Positions 47,420-58,214 of a stretch of 64,000 nt of DNA are shown here, piece by piece (position 1 is the first letter of the stretch; every line of letters starts with the position of its first letter). The position numbers and the translations under genes are program-made. The notes beneath the pieces were generated by a model. The model saw nothing but the letters and a program-made list of their open reading frames with translations, searched no databases and was not told the DNA's origin. This DNA is from Acheta domesticus (Eukaryota > Arthropoda > Insecta > Orthoptera > Gryllidae): the NCBI GenBank assembly GCA_031308135.1, contig JAHLJT010000631.1:176812282-176876281 (forward strand), read 5' to 3'.

Positions 47420-48664
47420 ATGGCTCAAGGTCTCGAAATAGGAGACTCGTCGGAGCAATTCCACCCTTCTGGGAACCGGTCGCTCGTGGAGATCCGCTCA
47501 CTCGTCGTAACAGGTAGCCACACGCCTACCGCTCGGAATAGCGCACAAGACATGTCTTTGGCACCCCAGACACATGCTTCGCTTGTCATTCACGACTCTG
47601 ACTTTCATGACTGGAAAATGGATTTACTCTTACGAGTCGATGAAATGTATAAGTTAGAAATGTCGTATTGCCTCAATGGCATTTCACAAGCTATTCGCGT
47701 CTGGGAATTGCTACACAAATCTCCAAAGACTAACACTATGGTCGTGAAATATAACTTTAAATATTTTACATATGACATTTTACTCAATTTCAACTTAGTG
47801 ATCGATATGATCAACTCTGCGATTATTTTGTTGCATCGACGTGACTCTGGGCCAATATTCAATCAACAAAATTACGACGCATTCTCATCAAAGAACAATG
47901 AAGGAGGGATGTACAGCGAAAACATCAAACTGCAAGAAATGCAACAGGAACGCGTGGAGAATGAACTCACACGGGACGACTTGACCACACCCACGCTAGT
48001 GAACCACTCACACACGGACAAGTGCGAAAAGAAAAATAGAAAATATGGAACTCTTAGAAGATCCTTCACAACGCAAAACTTGCATTCCGCAAACGAAGAA
48101 TCTCCCTTTCACAATCAATTTCAAATTCCTCTGCGAGGCGAAGGAAAGAAAGTATCCACTGAAATGGCTCCTCGTGAAATCGAGCACAGAGAAAATGTTC
48201 AGCACAATGCAATATCCCCAAGAGGAAATCATTACTCCTCCCATCGAGCAACAGAGGGAGACGGGTCAAGTGGTGACGAATGCCCAAAGAAATATCTCGC
48301 GGAATTCCGGGTGAGAAACATACAAATACTGACTGGCAAGAGCGTCGACAACTCCTCCAATCGCTGCATTTGCGAGGTGGCCACCCCGCTGAAGTTCGTG
48401 CATCTGCGTCTTCACACAATTCAGGAAGACGGCTTTTTTGAGGACAACGACGACGGAGACACGAGAGGAAGAAAAGAGGAGAGTCGCGGCTTGGCACGAA
48501 CCGCAGAGCTGCCGGACCTGAGCGTCGTGGGCGGCGAGGGCGGCGAGAGCGGTGCTGACGTCGTGGGCGCCGCGATCTGCCGACGCCGCTGGTGGACGCG
48601 GGCCGCTCGCGCCGTGCGCCGCGTGCTGCTAGGATGCTTCGGCTGCGGCTGCGGCGGCCGCTGA
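47420..48664 (+). CDS. Array-encoded uncharacterised protein, intact copy (414 aa)
   Basis: The only uninterrupted copy. I do not recognise a family. The first ATG is chosen because it opens the frame in every unit and has a fair start context (AATCATGG). Residues ~57-140 look helical and hold a hydrophobic stretch (~113-139, around YDILLNFNLVIDMINSAIIL). Residues ~150-300 are hydrophilic and charged. There are Cys-containing patches at 318-320 (CIC) and 406-411 (CFGCGC). The C-terminus (~365-414) is Gly- then Arg-rich, with RRRWWTRAARAVRR. Upstream are a CRE-like motif and TATA box; AATAAA follows 26 nt after the stop, suggesting a compact single-exon gene. A 207-codon frame runs antisense across the 3' half. 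A six-T run at 48434-48439 decides the C-terminus. Coding status is inferred from the intact frame plus these signals; no homologue supports it. Confidence 0.5.
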   Translation: MAQGLEIGDSSEQFHPSGNRSLVEIRSLVVTGSHTPTARNSAQDMSLAPQTHASLVIHDSDFHDWKMDLLLRVDEMYKLEMSYCLNGISQAIRVWELLHKSPKTNTMVVKYNFKYFTYDILLNFNLVIDMINSAIILLHRRDSGPIFNQQNYDAFSSKNNEGGMYSENIKLQEMQQERVENELTRDDLTTPTLVNHSHTDKCEKKNRKYGTLRRSFTTQNLHSANEESPFHNQFQIPLRGEGKKVSTEMAPREIEHRENVQHNAISPRGNHYSSHRATEGDGSSGDECPKKYLAEFRVRNIQILTGKSVDNSSNRCICEVATPLKFVHLRLHTIQEDGFFEDNDDGDTRGRKEESRGLARTAELPDLSVVGGEGGESGADVVGAAICRRRWWTRAARAVRRVLLGCFGCGCGGR

Positions 48665-48689
48665 ACCATTCACTGCAAGGACACAGCAT

Positions 48690-48695
48690 AATAAA
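48690..48695 (+). terminator. Polyadenylation signal of the array ORF
   Basis: AATAAA lies 26 nt after the TGA stop of the intact frame and is followed by a GT/T-rich stretch (GGTTTTTATC at 48713-48722) like a downstream element. It is conserved at the equivalent place in every unit. Confidence 0.55.
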
Positions 48696-49174
48696 TGGTC
48701 GGACAAATCATTGGTTTTTATCAGCATGAATTCAATCAAAGTACGCTTCATTCAACAAATGCATCTCTTATTATGCAATTATTTTTCTAAAGTAGTCAAG
48801 AAGATCTCTTTTCTCACAAATGCAAGAAAGTGGAATACATTATGCAATGTTCTCAATGCACAAAATACAAAAATGTTCAAATCTGATTTCATGTCATTCA
48901 CATCATTGACCATTATGCTGTGTAAACCCACAAAAAAATTTAAAAAAATAAAAAAAACTATAAAAATTCAAATTGTTTCATTTATGTAGTATGTCGCAAT
49001 TTTTCCATAATCGTCTCTTCATCCAACAGCATAGTTTGCATAGAATAGAACATTGTGATCAACATTTTCTCTTTCCGCGTGCTCGAATAAACTTCAACAA
49101 AAATTGCATTCACGTTGAATCGACATCGCGATGCTCTGCTTCAGTTAAAAACGCTTAAAGCTGCAGACAGGAAA

Positions 49175-49571
49175 CCAATGGCAACACTTTCACAGAAGCT
49201 GCCTCTTTTACGACGGTTTGGCGCGGAAAGTAGAGCCACCGCGACACTGCTACAATTACAGCAGCGGACTAGATAGTTTTCTTCCTCCAGGGCACGCTTG
49301 ACTCCTTCGAAGAGGTTTTAGGTAGGGGGAGTGTACAAAAACATGAGCCAATCTGCCAAAAACTCAAACAAAACTCCGCCTTTTGACCACAGCGCGGCAA
49401 CATTCACGGGTTCAAGCTACCGATAAATTGTTTCTTCTAAAACTATCTGCCTGCGTGCCCCGCTTTAATATCGTTAGCAGATTATTTTTGCCATGGACAA
49501 CCTCAGAATTTCAATTTCCCGCCTTGAGAGATGGTTGTGGTGCATTATGGGCTACACTTTGAATTTCCCGC
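49175..49571. promoter_or_regulatory. CCAAT/E2F/Staf-like motif cluster in array unit
   Basis: Within about 400 bp of the unit's non-coding half: CCAAT (49175-49179); TTTGGCGCGGAAA (49217-49229), TTTCCCGCC (49515-49523) and TTTCCCGC (49564-49571), all E2F-type; and CCCATAATGCA on the minus strand (49541-49551), a ZNF143/Staf-type core lying between the last two E2F motifs. There is no TATA box here. Such clusters mark promoters of S-phase and snRNA-type genes in animals. The same motifs repeat in each unit. Confidence 0.4.
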
Positions 49572-50075
49572 TCAATAGTCAGTAATCAATGTGCATTGAT
49601 TTCCCCACGACGACCGCTTTTTCCTAAAAACAACGGAGGAAGCGCCGCAGTCGTGTCTGCAGGCTGGACGCACGCCGGATGAAAGAAACGGGAGAGAGTG
49701 TGTTCACTGGCGACTGAGCCGCCTCAGCCTTCTGGCGGGCCGGCACCGCTGGATGCTGAGGCAGAGTGGTGGACGAGCGGGCGATGCGAACACGGGGCCT
49801 GCCGATTTGCTAGGTTTGTGCACCTGATGATGGGTAATGTGTAGCACTGCTATCTCAATGGAAATTGACAAGACGACAGCCAACCTGCATCCAGACAGCC
49901 TACGAGGTTGAGAGCGAATCGAAAGGTTGCCTTTTGCCCTGGCATATCACGTTCTATACTGCCAGCTCTATTTCTGTGTGGATGTTTTGTGAAGTGGTAA
50001 CACGCATTCCTCCGTGGAGCTACATTTGTGGGTAGAGTAATTCGTTTTAATGTTCTAAACGAAGTACCGGCAGTG

Positions 50076-50125
50076 CCAATTTGAAGCGTTTTTTTTTTTT
50101 TTGTCAAGCTTCGGTTCGCAATTGG
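50076..50125. repeat. Poly-T tract inside an imperfect inverted repeat
   Basis: CCAATTTGAAGC (50076-50087) and GCTTCGGTTCGCAATTGG (50108-50125) are imperfect inverted arms around a T-run of 14 (50089-50102). The run is about 13 to 17 in other units. It could be a Pol III stop signal, a hairpin, or simply a slippery tract. Confidence 0.5.
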
Positions 50126-50587
50126 AATCATTGAGTTTCAATAATTCGAATCAGATCGATCGAGTGGGAAAATACACTAACGAACTGACAGGCAGACATC
50201 TCTGAAAACAAAAAAGCCTTCTCGATGTCATGGGACATCAGAACGTGTGTTCTCCTTTTATTCGACATTTCTTTTCCACTGCGTTTCATAACTTCAGCTT
50301 ATTCCACGTATATGTCTCAATACATTCGTACGTATTTGTTATTTTTTATTCATTTTTATTTATTTACGTCAAAAACAGTTATAAAATACGAGAATAATAG
50401 GCAATTTCAACACACACTTCTAAACAAGGGCCCTGCTCCCATTGTCGCCGTAACCTCTGAAAACGCCACCATCGAGAAGTAACCTCAGAAACGGCAACAG
50501 GTCTCATTGTGCAGAGAGCGAGTCAGGCACTACCTGTGACAGAAAATACCCAGCCCCGTTTCATTAGCAGCAGGAGGTGGGAGAATC

Positions 50588-51836
50588 ATGGCTCAAGGTC
50601 TCGAAATAGGAGACTCGTCGGAGCAATTCCACCCTTCTGGGAACCGGTCGCTCGTGGAGATCCGCTCACTCGTCGTAACAGGTAGCCACACGCCTACCGC
50701 TCGGAATAGCGCACAAGACATGTCTTTGGCACCCCAGACACATGCTTCGCTTGTCATTCACGACTCTGACTTTCATGACTGGAAAATGGATTTACTCTTA
50801 CGAGTCGATTGAAATGTATAAGTCTAGAAATGTCGTATTGCCTCAATGGCATTTCACAAGCTATTCGCGTCTGGGAATTGCTACACAAATCTCCAAAGAC
50901 TAACACTATGGTCGTGAATATAACTTTAAATATTTTTACATATGACATTTTACTCAATTTTCACTTAGTGATCGATATGATCAACTCTGCGATTATTTTG
51001 TTGCATCGACGTGACTCTGGGCCAATATTCAATCAACAAAATTACGACGCATTCTCATTCAAAGAACAATGAAGGAGGGATGTACAGCGAAAACATCAAA
51101 CTGCAAGAAATGCAACAGGAACGCGTGGAGAATGAACTCACACGGGACGACTTGACCACACCCACGCTAGTGAACCACTCACACACGGACAAGTGCGAAA
51201 AGAAAAAATAGAAAATATGGAACTCTTAGAAGATCCTTCACAACGCAAAACTTGCATTCCGCAAACGAAGAATCTCCTTTCACAATCAATTTCAAATTCC
51301 TCTGCGAGGCGAAGGAAAGAAAGTATCCACTGAAATGGCTCCTCGTGAAATCGAGCACAGAGAAAATGTTCAGCACAATGCAATATCCCCAAGAGGAAAT
51401 CATTACTCCTCCCATCGAGCAACAGAGGGAGACGGGTCAAGTGGTGACGAATGCCCAAAGAAATATCTCGCGGAATTCCGGGTGAGAAACATACAAATAC
51501 TGACTGGCAAGAGCGTCGACAACTCCTCCAATCGCTGCATTTGCGAGGTGGCCACCCCGCTGAAGTTCGTGCATCTGCGTCTTCACACAATTCAGGAAGA
51601 CGGCTTTTTGAGGACAACGACGACGGAGACACGAGAGGAAGAAAAGAGGAGAGTCGCGGCTTGGCACGAACCGCAGAGCTGCCGGACCTGAGCGTCGTGG
51701 GGCGGCGAGGGCGGCGAGAGCGGTGCTGACGTCGTGGGCGCCGCGATCTGCCGACGCCGCTGGTGGACGCGGGCCGCTCGCGCCGTGCGCCGCGTGCTGC
51801 TAGGATGCTTCGGCTGCGGCTTGCGGCGGCCGCTGA
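50588..51836 (+). pseudogene. Array ORF, unit 4 (multiple frameshifts)
   Basis: Equivalent frame with one-base gains or losses near 50810, 50824, 50918, 50935, 51057, 51210, 51277 and 51715, and a five-T instead of six-T run near 51605. The first 74 codons are intact. Substitutions are almost absent, so the changes look like indel noise rather than neutral decay. Confidence 0.7.
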
Positions 51837-53786
51837 AACCATTCACTGCAAGGACACAGCATAATAAATGGTCGGACAAATCATTGGTTTTTATCAGCAT
51901 GAATTCAATCAAAGTACGCTTCATTCAACAAATGCATCTCTTATTATGCAATTATTTTTCTAAAGTAGTCAAGAAGATCTCTTTTCTCACAAATGCAAGA
52001 AAGTGGAATACATTATGCAAATGTTCTCAATGCACAAAATACAAAAATGTTCAAATCTGATTTCATGTCATTCACATTCATTGACCATTATGCTGTGTAA
52101 ACCCACAAAAAAATTTATAAAAAAATAAAAAAAACCTATAAAATTCAAATTGTTTCATTTATGTAGTATGTCGCAATTTTTCCATAATCGTCTCTTCATC
52201 CAACAGCATAGTTTGCATAGAATAGAACATTGTGATCAACATTTTCTCTTTCCGCGTGCTCGAATAAAACTTCAACAAAAATTGCATTCACGTTGAATCG
52301 ACATCGCGATGCTCTGCTTCAGTTAAAAACGCTTAAAGCTGCAGACAGGAAACCAATGGCAACACTTTCACAGAAGCTGCCTCTTTTACGACGGTTTGGC
52401 GCGGAAAGTAGAGCCACCGCGACACTGCTACAATTACAGCAGCGGGACTAGATAGTTTTCTTCCTCCAGGGCACGCTTGACTCCTTCGAAGAGGTTTTAG
52501 GTAGGGGGAGTGTACAAAAACATGAGCCAATCTGCCAAAACTCAAACAAAACTCGCCCTTTGACCACAGCGCGGCAAACATTCACGGAGTTCAAGCTACC
52601 GATAAATTGTTTTTCTTCTAAAACTATCTGCCTGCGTGCCCCGCTTTAATATCGTTAGCAGATTATTTTTTGCCCATGGACAACCTCAGAATTTCAATTT
52701 TCCCGCCTGCAGAGATGGTTGTGGTGCATTATGGCTTACCACTTTGAATTTCCCCGCTCAATAGTCAGTAATCAATGTGCATTGATTCCCCACGACGACC
52801 GCTTTTTTTCCTAAAAACAACGGAGGAAGCGCCGCAGTCGTGTCTGCAGGCTGGACGCACGCCGGATGAAAGAAACGGGAGAGAGAGTGTGTTCACTGGC
52901 GACTGAGCCGCCTCAGCCTTTCTGGCGGGCCGGCACCGCTGGATGCTGAGGCAGAGTGGTGGACGAGCGGGCGATGCGAACACGGGGCCTGCCGATTTGC
53001 TAGGTTTGTGCACCTGATGATGGGTAATGTGTAGCACTGCTATCTCAATGGAAAATTGACAAGACGACAGCCAACCTGCATCCAGACAGCCTACGAGGTT
53101 GAGAGCGAATCGAAAGGTTGCCTTTTGCCCTGGCATATCACGTTCTATACTGCCAGCTCTATTTCTGTGTGGATGTTTTGTGAAGTTGGTAACACGTCAT
53201 TCCTCCGTGGAGCTACATTTGTGGGTAGAGTAATTCGTTTTAATGTTCTAAACGAAGTACCGGCAGTGCCAATTTGAAGCGTTTTTTTTTTTTTTTTTGG
53301 TCAAGCTTCGGTTCGCAATTTGGAATCATTGAGTTTCAATAATTCGAATCAGATCGATCGAGTGGGAAAATACACTAACGAACTGACAGGCAGACATCTC
53401 TGAAAACAAAAAAGCCTTCTCGATGTCATGGGACATCAGAACGTGTGTTCTCCTTTTATTCGACATTTCTTTTCCACTGCGTTTCATAACTTCAGCTTAT
53501 TCCACGTATATGTCTCAATACATTCGTACGTATTTGTTATTTTTTATTCATTTTTATTTATTTACGTCAAAAACAGTTATAAAATACGAGAAATAATAGG
53601 CAATTTCAAACACACACTTCTAAACAAGGGCCCTGCTCCCATTGTCGCCGTAACCTCTGAAACGCCACCATCGAGAAGTAACCTCAGAAACGGCAACAGG
53701 TCTCATTGTGCAGAGAGCGAGTCAGGCACTACCTGTGACAGAAAATACCCAGCCCCGTTTCATTAGCAGCAGGAGGTGGGAGAATC

Positions 53787-55035
53787 ATGGCTCAAGGTCT
53801 CGAAATAGGAGACTCGTCGGAGCAATTCCACCCTTCTGGGAACCGGTCGCTCGTGGAGATCCGCTCACTCGTCGTCGTAACAGGTAGCCACACGCCTACC
53901 GCTCGGAATAGCGCACAAGACATGTCTTGGCACCCCAGACACATGCTTCGCTTGTCATTCACGACTCTGACTTTCATGACTGGAAAATGGATTTACTCTT
54001 ACGAGTCGATGAAATGTATAAGTTAGAAATGTCGTATTGCCTCAATGGCATTTCACAAGCTATTCGCGTCTGGGAATTGCTACACAAATCTCCAAAGACT
54101 AACACTATGGTCGTGAAATATAACTTTAAATATTTTACATATGACATTTTACTCAATTTCAAACTTAGTGATCGATATGATCAACTCTGCGATTATTTTG
54201 TTGCATCGACGTGACTCTGGGCCAATATTCAATCAACAAAATTACGACGCATTCTCATCAAAGAACAATGAAGGAGGGATGTACAGCGAAAACATCAAAC
54301 TGCAAGAAATGCAACAGGAACGCGTGGAGAATGAACTCACACGGGACGACTTGACCACACCCACGCTAGTGAACCACTCACACACGGACAAGTGCGAAAA
54401 GAAAAATAGAAAATATGGAACTCTTAGAAGATCCTTCACAACGCAAAACTTGCATTCCGCAAACGAAGAATCTCCCTTTCACAATCAATTTCAAATTCCT
54501 CTGCGAGGCGAAGGAAAGAAAGTATCCACTGAAATGGCTCCTCGTTGAAATCGAGCACAGAGAAAATGTTCAGCACAATGCAATATCCCCAAGAGGAAAT
54601 CATTACTCCTCCCATCGAGCAACAGAGGGAGACGGGTCAAGTGGTGACGAATGCCCAAAGAAATATCTCGCGGAATTCCGGGTGAGAAACATACAAATAC
54701 TGACTGGCAAGAGCGTCGACAACTCCTCCAATCGCTGCATTTGCGAGGTGGCCACCCCGCTGAAGTTCGTGCATCTGCGTCTTCACACAATTCAGGAAGA
54801 CGCTTTTTGAGGACAACGACGACGGAGACACGAGAGGAAGAAAAGAGGAGAGTCGCGGCTTGGCACGAACCGCCAGAGCTGCCGGACCTGAGCGTCGTGG
54901 GCGGCGAGGGCGGCGAGGAGCGGTGCTGACGTCGTGGGCGCCGCGATCTGCCGACGCCGCTGGTGGACGCGGGCCGCTCGCGCCGTGCGCCGCGTGCTGC
55001 TAGGATGCTTCGGCTGCGGCTGCGGCGGCCGCTGA
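53787..55035 (+). pseudogene. Array ORF, unit 5 (frameshifted)
   Basis: Has an in-frame extra triplet in the CTCGTCGTCGTAAC run (one more Val at codon ~31), then a lost T near 53928, an extra A near 54163, an extra T near 54546, and changes around the T-run at 54803. Long stretches of the same protein remain readable in alternating frames. Confidence 0.7.
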
Positions 55036-56966
55036 ACCATTCACTGCAAGGACACAGCATAATAAATGGTCGGACAAATCATTGGTTTTTATCAGCATGA
55101 ATTCAATCAAAGTACGCTTCATTCAACAAATGCATCTCTTATTATGCAATTATTTTTCTAAAGTAGTCAAGAAGATCTCTTTTCTCACAAATGCAAGAAA
55201 GTGGAATACATTATGCAATGTTCTCAATGCACAAAATACAAAAATGTTCAAATCTGATTTCATGTCATTCACATCATTGACCATTATGCTGTGTAAACCC
55301 ACAAAAAAAATTTAAAAAAATAAAAAAAACTATAAAAATTCAAATTGTTTCATTTATGTAGTATGTCGCAATTTTTCCATAATCGTCTCTTCATCCAACA
55401 GCATAGTTTGCATAGAATAGAACATTGTGATCAACATTTTCTCTTTCCGCGTGCTCGAATAAACTTCAACAAAAATTGCATTCACGTTGAATCGACATCG
55501 CGATGCTCTGCTTCAGTTAAAACGCTTAAAGCTGCAGACAGGAAACCAATGGCAACACTTTCACAGAAGCTGCCTCTTTTACGACGGTTTGGCGCGGAAA
55601 GTAGAGCCACCGCGACACTGCTACAATTACAGCAGCGGACTAGATAGTTTTCTTCCTCCAGGGCACGCTTGACTCCTTCGAAGAGGTTTTAGGTAGGGGG
55701 AGTGTACAAAAACATGAGCCAATCTGCCAAAAAACTCAAACAAAACTCCGCCTTTTGACCACAGCGCGGCAACATTCACGGGTTCAAGCTACCGATAAAT
55801 TGTTTCCTTCTAAAACTATCTGCCTGCGTGCCCCGCTTTAATATCGTTAGCAGATTATTTTTGCCATGGACAACCTCAGAATTTCAATTTCCCGCCTTGG
55901 AGAGATGGTTGTGGTGCATTATGGGCTACACTTTGAATTTCCCGCTCAATAGTCAGTAATCAATGTGCATTGATTTCCCCACGACGACCGCTTTTTCCTA
56001 AAAACAACGGAGGAAGCGCCGCAGTCGTGTCTGCAGGCTGGACGCACGCCGGATGAAAGAAACGGGAGAGAGTGTGTTCACTGGCGACTGAGCCGCCTCA
56101 GCCTTCTGGCGGGCCGGCACCGCTGGATGCTGAGGCAGAGTGGTGGACGAGCGGGCGATGCGAACACGGGGCCTGCCGATTTGCTAGGTTTGTGCACCTG
56201 ATGATGGGTAATGTGTAGCACTGCTATCTCAATGGAAATTGACAAGACGACAGCCAACCTGCATCCAGACAGCCTACGAGGTTGAGAGCGAATCGAAAGG
56301 TTGCCTTTTGCCCTGGCATATCACGTTCTATACTGCCAGCTCTATTTCTGTGTGGATGTTTTGTGAAGTGGTAACACGCATTCCTCCGTGGAGCTACATT
56401 TGTGGGTAGAGTAATTCGTTTTTAATGTTCTAAACGAAGTACCGGCAGTGCCAATTTGAAGCGTTTTTTTTTTTTTTTGGTCAAGCTTCGGTTCGCAATT
56501 GGAATCATTGAGTTTCAATAATTCGAATCAGATCGATCGAGTGGGAAAATACACTAACGAACTGACAGGCAGACATCTCTGAAAACAAAAAAAGCCTTCT
56601 CGATGTCATGGGACATCAGAACGTGTGTTCTCCTTTTATTCGACATTTCTTTTCCACTGCGTTTCATAACTTCAGCTTATTCCACGTATATGTCTCAATA
56701 CATTCGTACGTATTTGTTATTTTTTATTCATTTTTATTTATTTACGTCAAAAACAGTTATAAAATACGAGAAATAATAGGCAATTTCAACACACACTTCT
56801 AAACAAGGGCCCTGCTCCCATTGTCGCCGTAACCTCTGAAACGCCACCATCGAGAAAGTAACCTCAGAAACGGCAACAGGTCTCATTGTGCAGAGAGCGA
56901 GTCAGGCACTACCTGTGACAGAAAATACCCAGCCCCGTTTCATTAGCAGCAGGAGGTGGGAGAATC

Positions 56967-58214
56967 ATGGCTCAAGGTCTCGAAATAGGAGACTCGTCGG
57001 AGCAATTCCACCCTTCTGGGAACCGGTCGCTCGTGGAGATCCGCTCACTCGTCGTAACAGGTAGCCACACGCCTACCGCTCGGAATAGCGCACAAGACAT
57101 GTCTTTGGCACCCCAGACACATGCTTCGCTTGTCATTCACGACTCTGACTTTCATGACTGGAAAATGGATTTACTCTTACGAGTCGATGAAATGTATAAG
57201 TTAGAAATGTCGTATTGCCTCAATGGCATTTCACAAGCTATTCGCGTCTGGGAATTGCTACACAAATCTCCAAAGACTAACACTATGGTCGTGAAATATA
57301 ACTTTAAATATTTTACATATGACATTTTACTCAATTTCAACTTAGTGATCGATATGATCAACTCTGCGATTATTTTGTTGCATCGACGTGACTCTGGGCC
57401 AATATTCAATCAACAAAATTACGACGCATTCTCATCAAAGAACAATGAAGGAGGGAATGTACAGCGAAAACATCAAACTGCAAGAAATGCAACAGGAACG
57501 CGTGGAGAATGAACTCACACGGGACGACTTGACCACACCCACGCTAGTGAACCACTCACACACGGACAAGTGCGAAAAGAAAAATAGAAAAATATGGAAC
57601 TCTTAGAAGATCCTTCACAACGCAAAACTTGCATTCCGCAAACGAAGAATCTCCCTTTCACAATCAATTTCAAATTCCTCTGCGAGGCGAAGGAAAGAAA
57701 GTATCCACTGAAATGGCTCCTCGTGAAATCGAGCACAGAGAAAATGTTCAGCACAATGCAATATCCCCAAGAGGAAATCATTACTCCTCCCATCGAGCAA
57801 CAGAGGGAGACGGGTCAAGTGGGTGACGAATGCCCAAAGAAATATCTCGCGGAATTCCGGGTGAGAAACATACAAATACTGACTGGCAAGAGCGTCGACA
57901 ACTCCTCCAATCGCTGCATTTGCGAGGTGGCCACCCCGCTGAAGTTCGTGCATCTGCGTCTTCACACAATTCAGGAAGACGGCTTTTTGAGGACAACGAC
58001 GACGGAGACACGAGAGGAAGAAAAGAGGAGAGTCGCGGCTTGGCACGAACCGCAGAGCTGCCGGACCTGAGCGTCGTGGGCGGCGAGGGCGGCGAGAAGC
58101 GGTGCTGACGTCGTGGGCGCCGCGATCTGCCGACGCCGCTGGTGGACGCGGGCCGCTCGCGCCGTGCGCCGCGTGCTGCTAGGATGCTTCGGCTGCGGCT
58201 GCGGCGGCCGCTGA
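56967..58214 (+). pseudogene. Array ORF, unit 6 (frameshifted)
   Basis: Intact for about 162 codons, then an extra A at GGAGGGAATGTAC (57456), an extra A near 57591, an extra G near 57822, a five-T run near 57983, and an extra base near 58097. The N-terminal helical region is fully preserved. Confidence 0.7.

Larger units (their letters stand above)
48696..50587. other. Non-coding half of the array unit (representative, unit 3)
   Basis: About 1.9 kb between the poly(A) signal of one frame and the ATG of the next. Apart from the motif cluster, poly-T hairpin and TATA promoter listed separately, it contains A-rich runs near 48930-48960, short unrecognised frames (48711-48989, 48973-49158, 49850-50131 minus), and a CpG-rich stretch at 49660-49800. 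I found no tRNA, snRNA or rRNA gene in it. Confidence 0.5.

Noticed and set aside
48711..49158. Second and third genes in the non-coding half of the array unit
   Set aside because: The frames are short (92 and 61 codons), overlap, lie in A/T-rich sequence and show no domain.
49385..49430. tRNA-like B box (GGTTCAAGCTACC) in the array unit
   Set aside because: It lacks the final CC of the B box and has no A box or cloverleaf upstream.
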